This document shows, piece by piece, positions 6,098 through 12,912 of a stretch of DNA of 13,208 bases. The notes under the pieces are model-generated. The model had not been told where the DNA came from. It saw nothing but the letters and a program-made list of their open reading frames with translations, and searched no databases. Within the stretch, counting starts at the first letter, position 1; each line of letters opens with the position of its first letter. Source of the stretch: an uncultured Helicobacteraceae bacterium (GTDB lineage: Bacteria; Campylobacterota; Campylobacteria; Campylobacterales; Sulfurimonadaceae); NCBI GenBank assembly GCA_903903705.1, contig CAIUZU010000288.1, forward strand, positions 1-13,208. The letters run 5' to 3'. The position numbers and the translations under genes were made by a program.

Positions 6098-7051
6098 ATG
6101 AGTCATATATACAATCTTGCAATCATAGGAGCAGGTCCGGCCGGAATTGCAACGGCGGTAGAGAGTTACTTACAGGGAATCAGAGATATCGTTTTGCTGG
6201 AAAAAGACCAAAATCACAACTCCACAATCAGAAAATATTATAAAGATAATAAGAGAGTAGATAAAGATTGGAAAGGGCAAAAAGTTGAGCTTGACGGCAG
6301 AATCTACTTTGTAGACGGAACAAAAGAGACTACTTTAGACTTCTTTGATGAGATCATAGCACATCACTCAGTTAAGCTTCAAACGCATACGGAAGTTCAA
6401 AGTATAAAAAAACTGCATGACCATTTTGAGGTATCTATTGCAGGAGGAAGCGTAAAAGCAAAGTATGTAGTCGTAACTATCGGCAGAATGGGAAAACCGA
6501 ATAAACCTGACTATAAGATACCTCTTGAAATCAAAAAAAGAGTAGGATTTACGCTTGATGATTGTGTCGGAGATGAGAAAGTTTTAGTGGTGGGCGGCGG
6601 CGATAGTGCAATTGAGTATGCGGTTGACCTAAGCAGTAAAAACAGTGTCACAATTTGCTATAGAAGAGAGAGCTTCAGACGAGCAAATCCGACAAATCAA
6701 AACGATATAGCAAATGCCATCGCACATAAAGAGCTTGAAGCTATGCTTGGAGCGGAAATACAAGCTTTAGAAGATGACAACGGTAGAGTCAGAGTGATTT
6801 TTAGCGAGCGTGAGCCGCAAACTTACGACAGAGTCATTTATGCTATCGGCGGAACAACTCCGAGTGCATTTTTGGCAAACTCAGGCATAAAAGAGCAAGA
6901 CGGCAAACCCGTACATGACGAGAACTACCAAACAAATATTGAGGGACTTTTTGTTGCAGGAGATATAACACAAGAGTCAGGCGGAAGCATAGCTCTTGGG
7001 CTAAATCACGGGTACGCTATCGCCTGCCATATACAAAAACATCATTGCTGA
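6098..7051 (+). CDS. fqrB: FqrB-type NADPH:flavodoxin/quinone oxidoreductase, thioredoxin-reductase-like
   Basis: This 317-residue FAD enzyme has the two-domain layout of thioredoxin reductases: the FAD-binding GAGPAG (11-16), the NADP-binding GGGDSA (166-171) followed by a basic YRRESFRR segment (188-195), and the C-terminal FAD motif VAGD (286-289). The redox CxxC of true thioredoxin reductase is absent; the only cysteines are at 156, 187, 310 and 317. Motif order and many segments match the FqrB protein of Helicobacter pylori (HP1164) and Campylobacter jejuni as I remember them, where NADPH electrons pass to flavodoxin or quinone, linked to pyruvate oxidation. I chose the ATG at 6098, which has GAAGGA eight bases upstream, over an in-frame start at 5951 that would lie before the promoter. 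Orthology is by recall. Confidence 0.85.
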   Translation: MSHIYNLAIIGAGPAGIATAVESYLQGIRDIVLLEKDQNHNSTIRKYYKDNKRVDKDWKGQKVELDGRIYFVDGTKETTLDFFDEIIAHHSVKLQTHTEVQSIKKLHDHFEVSIAGGSVKAKYVVVTIGRMGKPNKPDYKIPLEIKKRVGFTLDDCVGDEKVLVVGGGDSAIEYAVDLSSKNSVTICYRRESFRRANPTNQNDIANAIAHKELEAMLGAEIQALEDDNGRVRVIFSEREPQTYDRVIYAIGGTTPSAFLANSGIKEQDGKPVHDENYQTNIEGLFVAGDITQESGGSIALGLNHGYAIACHIQKHHC

Positions 7052-7086
7052 TTACTGATATTATGCATTAAAATATTGAAAAAAGT

Positions 7087-7491
7087 TTAGTCTAGCTGTT
7101 CTAAAAGATTTAAAAAGTCGGTTTTATTTGAAAAGCCGACATTCTCATAAAAAGCTTTATCTTCGTTTGGTTTTACAAAAAAGAGAGCCGGAACGATAGG
7201 AGTCTCTAAATATTTTGGAAAATTCTTCTCCTCTTTGTTGAGGATGAGAGGAATATATTTAGCCTTTATAACACTATCCACACTTTTGTCACTGAGTGTT
7301 TTTTTCTCAAACTTTGTACACCATGGACAGTAATTTGTTACCATCAAAACCATAAGATTTTTATTCTCTTTTTTTGCTCTCTCCAGTGCAGTTTTATAGT
7401 TTGTTTCATACGCCATCTCTTTGGCAAAATCTTTGTAGCCCTCTGCCAACATAGTTGTAATCATGGCAAGCAACAAAATTAGTTTTTTCAT
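7087..7491 (-). CDS. exported thioredoxin-fold protein with CPWC active site
   Basis: This 134-residue protein is probably periplasmic: a lysine start plus a hydrophobic stretch (about 4-16) reads as a signal peptide. The mature part is a single thioredoxin-like domain with the redox motif Cys55-Pro-Trp-Cys58 after a helix of the type seen in DUF255/Thioredoxin_7 proteins. A cis-proline candidate lies in TPIVPALFFV. Such proteins reduce or isomerise disulfides or supply electrons to exported metalloproteins and c-type cytochromes. Its start overlaps the upstream exported gene by four bases (ATGA), with the strong ribosome binding site AAGGAGG, which suggests coupled and possibly higher translation. 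It is the last gene of the topA operon. Fold and export are well supported; the partner protein is unknown. Only 35 bases separate it from the convergent fqrB end. Confidence 0.85.
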   Translation of the reverse strand: MKKLILLLAMITTMLAEGYKDFAKEMAYETNYKTALERAKKENKNLMVLMVTNYCPWCTKFEKKTLSDKSVDSVIKAKYIPLILNKEEKNFPKYLETPIVPALFFVKPNEDKAFYENVGFSNKTDFLNLLEQLD

Positions 7492-7931
7492 AAATTATCC
7501 TCCTTATATTGTAATACAAAAGCATCAAGCATCTCCTCGGCACTATCGAGCAGCTCACTTCCCAACTCTTCGGGAACAAATGTGCGACTACTCATGTAAG
7601 AGATAACAAAGATCTCCTCTTTTGTGTCTACCCTTATGGCATTCTCTCCAAGCATAAGCTCTATCTTGAGAGCAATCGTATCACCGACGCTTACAAAGCC
7701 GATGAGGTATGCAAGAGACCTTGAAGAGAAATTTTTTGTGTCAATTTTAAGTTCAGTTGATTTTTTTATCATCATATCTAGGATAATCTGCTTATATTTC
7801 GGATCTATTTTATCGCTGTTTATCTCAACAACAGGGTAGTAACTCTTCACCCCTGTTAGAACAAATGGAGTTTGAGCATACATGAGTGATGTAAAAACCG
7901 ATAAAAATAGAAATAGTTTAAATGTTTTCAT
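7488..7931 (-). CDS. exported protein of unknown function
   Basis: I do not recognise this 147-residue protein. It starts with a clear signal peptide, with charged residues MKTFK, a hydrophobic core and a likely cleavage after SLMYA (about 19). No lipobox cysteine is present, and the mature protein contains no cysteine, so it is neither a lipoprotein nor a disulfide-bonded substrate of the neighbour. The mature part of about 128 residues is mixed alpha/beta: a strand-rich start (FVLTGVKSYYPVVEI), a helix with paired lysines (IILDMMIKKSTEL), then strands and an acidic C-terminal helix. It overlaps the exported thioredoxin-like gene by four bases, so the two probably work in the same compartment. 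The gap to the upstream antiporter gene is 6 bp. Confidence 0.8.
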   Translation of the reverse strand: MKTFKLFLFLSVFTSLMYAQTPFVLTGVKSYYPVVEINSDKIDPKYKQIILDMMIKKSTELKIDTKNFSSRSLAYLIGFVSVGDTIALKIELMLGENAIRVDTKEEIFVISYMSSRTFVPEELGSELLDSAEEMLDAFVLQYKEDNL

Positions 7932-7937
7932 CTTGGA

Positions 7938-9101
7938 TTACTCGACTTTTGTTTTGTAGATATAAGCTATTAAAAATTTTAACAGACTCATGATGATGAC
8001 TCCCGAGAGCATACCTGCTACTATGAGCGAAAGATATTCATTTTTAGAGATAAGTGTTGCTTCATAAGCGATGGTTGCAATAGCGATAATAAAGGTAAGC
8101 GGCATAGAATCTCCAAGAGCTAGAAGAAGTGTTTCAACAGGATTGAGATGTGAACTGTATGCAAGATAGGAACTGACAACTCTTACAAAAACTAAAGCAC
8201 TTAAAATAAGCAATGCATGCGAGAGAATTTCAGTGCTAAAGATAAGATTTAAGTCCATCGTTGTTCCGACATATATAAAAAAAACGGGAACTAAAAAGCC
8301 AAATCCGACTTTATGCAGTGTGTGAGGCAAATCCTTTTTATGCTCAAAAAAGTTAGCTATATATATACCTGCGAAAAAGGCGCCCAAAACCTTGTCAATA
8401 TGGAGTATTTCCATAATGGCAATAAGTACGATAAATAGTGCTACACTAATCCTGACACTCTCAACTTTAGAGTCGTCTTCAGGCATGATAAGCGTTTTTA
8501 ACTCAGGAAACCACCAGAAGAGAATATTTAAAAGCTTGAAAGATTGGTAGATAAGAAAGAGCACGATAAAAAAGATAGATATATTTTTAAATAGCTCAAA
8601 ACCGACACCGTTATGTATGTATGATTCATAAATTACAATAGCAGATATACTTATTATCTCTCCGATTACGCCTACAAGAAGAACTATTTCAAGCCATTTA
8701 TATTTTTTGCCGTACTCATTGATAAGAGCCATAATCATTCCAAGAGAAACGATGGGGATAATGACTATATAAACGGGATTGAGATCAAAAAACATGTAAA
8801 TCCCGATGGATAGCGAGTATAGGGTTATAAAGTAGACGATGGCACTCTTTAAAAGCTTTCCTCTTTGTGCGACAAAGTTTTTTAGGTTTATCTCAAGCCC
8901 TGCTAAAAACATCAGGTAGAAGAAACCTATCTTTGCTAAATATTTAAAAATCTCACTATTTGTATCTAAAAGCCCAAACCATACGGCTAGTGAACCAAGT
9001 AAAATCTCCACTACGACTATCGGAAGCTTTGTAATTTTTGAGAAAACAGGAGATATTACAAGTAAAAAAGCTATTCCGATAAAAAGTATAGAACTACTCA
9101 T
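7938..9101 (-). CDS. CPA2-family cation/proton antiporter, transport domain only
   Basis: This 387-residue inner-membrane protein has about eleven to twelve hydrophobic segments and the layout of the sodium/hydrogen exchanger family. Family signs are FLAGLEINL (65-73), GAFFAGIYIANFFEH (240-254) and PVFFIYVGTTMDL (272-284), a conserved position in CPA2 proteins. Arg307 lies in the late helix FVRVVS, where family members carry a basic residue. The middle helix expected to hold the ion-binding acid reads VGVIGEIIS, so Glu148 stands where electrogenic members have DD or ND. No cytoplasmic TrkA-N/KTN regulatory domain follows, so it is not a complete Kef-type gated channel. Ion (sodium or potassium) is not readable. 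It lies 8 bp after bioB and 6 bp before an exported protein. Confidence 0.88.
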   Translation of the reverse strand: MSSSILFIGIAFLLVISPVFSKITKLPIVVVEILLGSLAVWFGLLDTNSEIFKYLAKIGFFYLMFLAGLEINLKNFVAQRGKLLKSAIVYFITLYSLSIGIYMFFDLNPVYIVIIPIVSLGMIMALINEYGKKYKWLEIVLLVGVIGEIISISAIVIYESYIHNGVGFELFKNISIFFIVLFLIYQSFKLLNILFWWFPELKTLIMPEDDSKVESVRISVALFIVLIAIMEILHIDKVLGAFFAGIYIANFFEHKKDLPHTLHKVGFGFLVPVFFIYVGTTMDLNLIFSTEILSHALLILSALVFVRVVSSYLAYSSHLNPVETLLLALGDSMPLTFIIAIATIAYEATLISKNEYLSLIVAGMLSGVIIMSLLKFLIAYIYKTKVE

Positions 9102-9109
9102 TATTCAAC

Positions 9110-9952
9110 CTACACGCCTTTTGCAATAGCGAGATTTAGAGATTGTAACATCTCCAAATCTTTGCCTATTTCACGTCCGCTTGTTGTTAGGTAATTTCCT
9201 ATAACAATCGAATTCGCACCATGCGAGAAAATCTCTTTTTGTCTTTCGCCAAACATCAACTCTCGTCCACCTGCAACCATAATTCTTTGTGCATTTGGAA
9301 TCATATCTCTGGTAAGTTGTATAAGAGAGAGTGCTTCATCAACACTGAGAGAATTTGGTTTTAGCTGCAGTGCTTCATTATGATGATAAAAGTTTATAGG
9401 AACTGACGCAGGGTTTAGTGAATTTAGAGATTCAAGCATAGAAATTCTCTCTTCCCCAGTCTCTCCAAGCCCGAAAATACCGCCGCTTATAAGAACTAAA
9501 CCGGCTTTGTTTACATTTTGGCATGTCTCGTATCTCTCATCCCAAGAGTGGGTTGTGCAGATCTGGTCATAGAACGCTCTTGAAGTCTCAAGGTTATGGT
9601 TGTAAGCTTTGATGCCGGAAGCTTTTAGTATGAGCAACTGTTCTAAAGTTGCCGTCCCATTGCAAGCGATTAGTCTGAGTTTTGGTACTTCTTTTGTTAA
9701 AATCTCAGCTATAGAGCAGACAAAAGAGAGGGTTTTGTCGTTAAGCCCTTTATCTGAAGTAACAAGACAAAAGCCAAGCGCACCGCCATTTTGAGCGGCT
9801 TTTGCCTCTTCTATGATAAGTGATATGTCTTTTTGTTTATATCGCTCTATATCAGCTTTGTATCGTACACTTTGTGAACAAAACTTGCAATCTTCATTAC
9901 ATGTACCGCTGTTTATATTACAAATGGAGCATAAAAATATCTCTTTACTCAT
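9110..9952 (-). CDS. bioB: biotin synthase, radical SAM; third cluster cysteine replaced
   Basis: This cytoplasmic enzyme of 280 residues inserts sulfur into dethiobiotin to form biotin. The radical SAM cluster motif is Cys18-x3-Cys22-x2-Cys25 (TCNEDCKFCSQS). YNHNLETS, SGGIFGLGET and AGGREL are family signatures. Compared with Escherichia coli BioB (346 residues), Cys62 (GFC) and Cys97 (IAC) align with cluster ligands Cys97 and Cys128, and Arg230 with Arg260, but Cys188 is matched by Ile155 (LVLISGG). Two extra cysteines, Cys8 and Cys11, precede the radical SAM motif. I chose the second ATG (9952) because AAAAGAG is properly spaced from it and abuts the first ATG at 9958. It overlaps the upstream phosphodiesterase gene by eight bases. 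No other biotin gene is in the window. Confidence 0.92.
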   Translation of the reverse strand: MSKEIFLCSICNINSGTCNEDCKFCSQSVRYKADIERYKQKDISLIIEEAKAAQNGGALGFCLVTSDKGLNDKTLSFVCSIAEILTKEVPKLRLIACNGTATLEQLLILKASGIKAYNHNLETSRAFYDQICTTHSWDERYETCQNVNKAGLVLISGGIFGLGETGEERISMLESLNSLNPASVPINFYHHNEALQLKPNSLSVDEALSLIQLTRDMIPNAQRIMVAGGRELMFGERQKEIFSHGANSIVIGNYLTTSGREIGKDLEMLQSLNLAIAKGV

Positions 9953-10469
9953 TCTCATCTCTTTTAAATCTGAACTCTTGTTCTTCGATAGTGTCGCTTT
10001 TGTTTTGCCTTGTATAGAGCGTCACTACAAATTCATCTTCACTTATATCCAGCATTGCCCACTCAGAGGTAGGTTTGTTTCTTGCGCACACCTCGCCTGA
10101 GTTTATAAAGAGAGTTTTATTCATAAACTCTACGCTTGACTTATGCGTATGTCCATATATAATCACATCCGCATCGGGTATTAGATAAAAGGGTAGATGC
10201 ATAAGTTTAAAATTTGTATTTGCAAGTCTAAAATAGTATGGCTCTTGCACCAGTTTAAATTCAGTGTGATACTCCGCCAAATGGGCGTCATTGTTTCCGT
10301 AAACGGCTATATATTTGACACCGCTCTCTTTAAGCAGATTTAAAATATCAAGCTCAACGATATCGCCTGCATGGATAAGAAATTCTGCACCCTCTTTTAT
10401 GAGAGAGTTTATCGCACGTGCGGCTTTTTTAACCTTTCTGTGCGTATCTGAAATGATACCTATCTTCAT
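9945..10469 (-). CDS. metallophosphoesterase of the YfcE/MJ0936 type
   Basis: This 174-residue cytoplasmic calcineurin-like phosphoesterase has the full set of metal-binding motifs: Asp8-x-His10 (SDTH), Gly35-Asp36 (AGD), Gly58-Asn59-Asn60-Asp61 (GNND), His91, and Gly106-His107-Thr108-His109 (GHTH). Size and motif spacing fit the YfcE/MJ0936 group, whose members hydrolyse phosphodiester bonds of small model substrates; the physiological substrate is usually unknown. It lies 7 bp after topA and its 3' end overlaps bioB by eight bases, so it is probably translated from the topA transcript. There is no convincing ribosome binding site before its ATG, which suggests dependence on upstream translation. 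The enzyme class is certain and the role is not. Confidence 0.88.
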   Translation of the reverse strand: MKIGIISDTHRKVKKAARAINSLIKEGAEFLIHAGDIVELDILNLLKESGVKYIAVYGNNDAHLAEYHTEFKLVQEPYYFRLANTNFKLMHLPFYLIPDADVIIYGHTHKSSVEFMNKTLFINSGEVCARNKPTSEWAMLDISEDEFVVTLYTRQNKSDTIEEQEFRFKRDENE

Positions 10470-10476
10470 AGCTGTT

Positions 10477-12693
10477 TTACTTCATATCTTCTACAAGCGT
10501 TCTTGTTTTGCATTTGAGACACTCAAAGACCTCTTTGCCTCTGTATGTTCTTTGCACCAAAACACCCTCGCATCCGCTCTCTTTACATCTAAGAGTTGTC
10601 GGTTCAAACTTGGAGATAAACTTACATTTCGGATATCCTGCACATCCCCAAAACGGACCGCGTCTTGAGTTTTTGAGGCTTATCTCGCCTCCGCATTCCG
10701 GACATGGAGTAAGACTTATTTTTGCTTCAACGCTTATGCTTTTTGTATTTTTACAATCAGGGTAACCGCTGCATGCCAAAAACTGACCGTTTCTGCCACT
10801 CTTTAACACCATCTCTTTGCCGCATTTTTCGCATACTTCACCGCTTGCTTCGCCGGATGAATTCTCACTCTTTTCACCCTCAACCTGCTCCGTATATTTA
10901 CATTTCGGATAAGCGCTGCATGCTATAAACTCTCCAAATCTTCCGGAGCGAAGCAACAGCTCTTCTCCACATTTAGGGCAAGGACGCCCTAGAGGTTTGG
11001 TTACTTTGAGAGATACTATATTTTCTTTGCCCTCTTTGACTTTTTCATCAAAAGGGAAGTAGAAGTCACTTAAAAGTTTTTGCCAGTCATTTTGTCCTTC
11101 TGCAACTTCATCAAGTTTCTCTTCCATGTTTGCCGTAAAACTGACATCAACTATCTCGGAAAAGTTTTTCTCTAACATCTCGGTTACGGTAAATGCCATG
11201 TCTGTCGGAACTATCTGTTTTTTTTCAATCGTCACATAGGTTCTGCTGCTTAGAGTCGCTATTGTCGGAGCATAAGTTGATGGTCGCCCGATTCCCTCGC
11301 TCTCCAGTTTTTTGATAAGTGCCGCTTCTGAGTAGCGAGCCGGCGGTTCTGTGAAGTGCTGTTCAGGCTTGATACTTTGAACAACCGCATTCTCACCCTC
11401 TTTTAAAGTCGGCAGCAGTTTATCTTTGTCTTCAGCTCCCGTAAGTGCATAAAAACCGTCAAATATAAGCTTTCGCCCGCTTGCTCTGTATTCGTTCTCT
11501 TTTCCGTTAAAGAGAATACTTTGCTGTTCAAAGATAGCATCATTCATCTGACATGACATAAATCTCTCATATATAAGGCGATAAAGTTTGATCTCATCAG
11601 CCTTTAAAAACGATGATGCGATTTCAGGAGTAAAATCAAGCATCGTTGGACGAATAGCCTCGTGTGCTTCTTGTGCGCCTTTTGCTTTTTTTGTATAAAT
11701 TTTAGGCTCTAAGGGAAGATATTTTTTTCCAAATCTACTCTCAATTACACCTCGAACGGCATCAACCGCTTCTGCTGCAAGATTAAGTGAGTCCGTTCTC
11801 ATGTAGGTAATCACACCGCTTGTTCCGTTTGGAGTTTTTACACCTTCATAAAGCACTTGAGCTACCATCATGGTTTTTTTAGGAGTAAATCCGAGTTTGC
11901 TTGAAGCGACTTGCTGAAGAGTTGAGGTCATAAACGGCGGAGGCGTTGCACTTCTTCTCTCTTTTGTCTCGATATTTGAGATGACAAATGTGTCATTTTT
12001 TACACTTGCGGTTATCGCTTCTGCCGTAGTTTTGTTCTCAATCGAGAGTTTAGAGAGTTTTTCTCCCTTGTGAGAGATAAGTGTTGCTTCTATATCTTTT
12101 TTAAATAGCGTATCAATGCTCCAGTACTCTTGCGGTACAAACGCTCTTATCTCTCTTTCACGGTCTACGACAAGTTTGAGAGTCGATGACTGAACACGCC
12201 CTGCCGAGAGACCTTTTTGGATTTTTGAACTAAGAAGAGGCGAGAGCTTGTAACCCACCACACGGTCAAGCAGACGACGTGCCTGCTGTGCGTTTACCAT
12301 ATTCATGTCAATTTTGCGAGCATTAAGAAGTGCATTATTTATGGCAGTTTTTGTAATCTCGTGAAACACGATTCTAGGAAGCTCTTCGGGATTTTTATCT
12401 ATAGCATGTGCTATATGCCATCCTATAGCCTCACCCTCACGATCCTCATCGGTTGCGATATAGATGATATCACTCTTTTTTGCCAAATCTTTGATTTGCT
12501 TGACTGTCGGCATATTCTCTTTTGCAACGCTGTATGTGGGTATAAGATGATTTTTTTCATCTATTGTGATTCCAAAACGGGCTTTTGGAAGATCTCGGAT
12601 ATGACCTTTAGATGCGATAACTTCATACTCTTTACCTAAAAAGTTTTTGATAGTCTTAGCTTTTGCGGGTGATTCGACGATGATTAAGTTCAA
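10477..12693 (-). CDS. topA: DNA topoisomerase I (type IA)
   Basis: This 738-residue enzyme relaxes negative supercoils through a transient tyrosine-DNA link. The N-terminal TOPRIM domain shows VESPAKAKTI with Glu7 and the acidic triad in TDEDREGE (Asp82, Asp84, Glu86). Catalytic Tyr297 lies in GVITYMRTDS. The C-terminus carries four Cys4 zinc motifs: 572/575/592/598, 621/624/641/647, 664/667/684/690 and 703/708/725/728. All are complete. The start codon is TTG, accepted because the protein begins exactly at the conserved N-terminus and AGGA lies seven bases upstream; no ATG fits. It is the first gene of a six-gene operon and is divergent from flagellin. Confidence is very high. Confidence 0.97.
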   Translation of the reverse strand: MNLIIVESPAKAKTIKNFLGKEYEVIASKGHIRDLPKARFGITIDEKNHLIPTYSVAKENMPTVKQIKDLAKKSDIIYIATDEDREGEAIGWHIAHAIDKNPEELPRIVFHEITKTAINNALLNARKIDMNMVNAQQARRLLDRVVGYKLSPLLSSKIQKGLSAGRVQSSTLKLVVDREREIRAFVPQEYWSIDTLFKKDIEATLISHKGEKLSKLSIENKTTAEAITASVKNDTFVISNIETKERRSATPPPFMTSTLQQVASSKLGFTPKKTMMVAQVLYEGVKTPNGTSGVITYMRTDSLNLAAEAVDAVRGVIESRFGKKYLPLEPKIYTKKAKGAQEAHEAIRPTMLDFTPEIASSFLKADEIKLYRLIYERFMSCQMNDAIFEQQSILFNGKENEYRASGRKLIFDGFYALTGAEDKDKLLPTLKEGENAVVQSIKPEQHFTEPPARYSEAALIKKLESEGIGRPSTYAPTIATLSSRTYVTIEKKQIVPTDMAFTVTEMLEKNFSEIVDVSFTANMEEKLDEVAEGQNDWQKLLSDFYFPFDEKVKEGKENIVSLKVTKPLGRPCPKCGEELLLRSGRFGEFIACSAYPKCKYTEQVEGEKSENSSGEASGEVCEKCGKEMVLKSGRNGQFLACSGYPDCKNTKSISVEAKISLTPCPECGGEISLKNSRRGPFWGCAGYPKCKFISKFEPTTLRCKESGCEGVLVQRTYRGKEVFECLKCKTRTLVEDMK

Positions 12694-12715
12694 ATAGTTT
12701 TCCTATATGCTATAC

Positions 12716-12721
12716 ATTATA
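12716..12721 (-). promoter_or_regulatory. -10 box of the topA operon
   Basis: TATAAT on the - strand (12721-12716) predicts a start near 12709 and a leader of about 16 bases that still includes the AGGA ribosome binding site. The -35 region at 17 bp (AACTTA) is weak. As topA promoters often respond to supercoiling, a poor -35 would not be surprising, but that is inference. Confidence 0.5.
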
Positions 12722-12812
12722 TATAGTGTAGTTGTTTTTAAGTTCGCAAGTGTAGCAAAAAAAGTATAAATAGAAGAAATAGAAGATTTTTAAAAAAATT
12801 TTACAAAATAAT

Positions 12813-12839
12813 TAAAGTTATTTTCTGCGGTGACGATCT
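12813..12839 (+). promoter_or_regulatory. sigma-28 (FliA) promoter of the flagellin gene
   Basis: TAAAGTTA (12813-12820), an 11-bp spacer and GACGATCT (12832-12839) closely match the enterobacterial FliA consensus TAAAGTTT-N11-GCCGATAA, including the spacer length. The expected transcription start is at about 12845-12847, giving a leader of about 67 bases. Late flagellin genes in Campylobacterota are typically FliA-dependent, so sequence and context agree. Confidence 0.85.
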
Positions 12840-12846
12840 AGTTCAC

Positions 12847-12868
12847 ATCAAGGCAAGGAAGCCTAGAT
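12847..12868 (+). promoter_or_regulatory. leader hairpin with AAGGAA hexaloop, candidate CsrA-binding site
   Basis: ATC-A-AGGC (12847-12854) pairs with GCCT-A-GAT (12861-12868): seven base pairs with one A-A mismatch, closing the six-base loop AAGGAA (12855-12860). A GGA core displayed in a hexaloop is the preferred CsrA target. The hairpin sits at the very 5' end of the predicted mRNA, as reported for the Campylobacter jejuni flaA leader. Structure is read by eye; binding is inferred. Confidence 0.6.
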
Positions 12869-12878
12869 AAAATTAAAC

Positions 12879-12906
12879 GAGAGCAAAAGGCTCTCCCCTA
12901 AAAGGA
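12879..12906 (+). promoter_or_regulatory. second leader hairpin and flagellin ribosome binding site
   Basis: GAGAGC (12879-12884) pairs perfectly with GCTCTC (12890-12895) around loop AAAAG. Six bases later the Shine-Dalgarno sequence AAGGA (12902-12906) lies before the ATG at 12913 and contains a second GGA. CsrA bound to the first hairpin could bridge to this GGA and block ribosomes. There is no T run, so the hairpin is not a terminator. Confidence 0.5.
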
Positions 12907-12912
12907 TTTAAA

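Noticed and set aside
7052..7086. Terminator between the convergent fqrB and thioredoxin-like genes
   Set aside because: The 35-base gap has no GC-containing stem and no T run in either direction. Termination must occur elsewhere or by another mechanism.
10508..10928. Several + strand open frames opposite the 3' part of topA
   Set aside because: They are antisense to the conserved zinc-motif coding region, have no ribosome binding sites or recognisable domains, and arise from the codon composition of topA.
12836..12868. ATCTAG/CTAGAT inverted repeat spanning the flagellin -10 box and leader as an operator
   Set aside because: The left arm overlaps the sigma-28 -10 element, and the right arm is already explained by the leader hairpin. 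The 21-base spacing does not suggest a usual repressor site.
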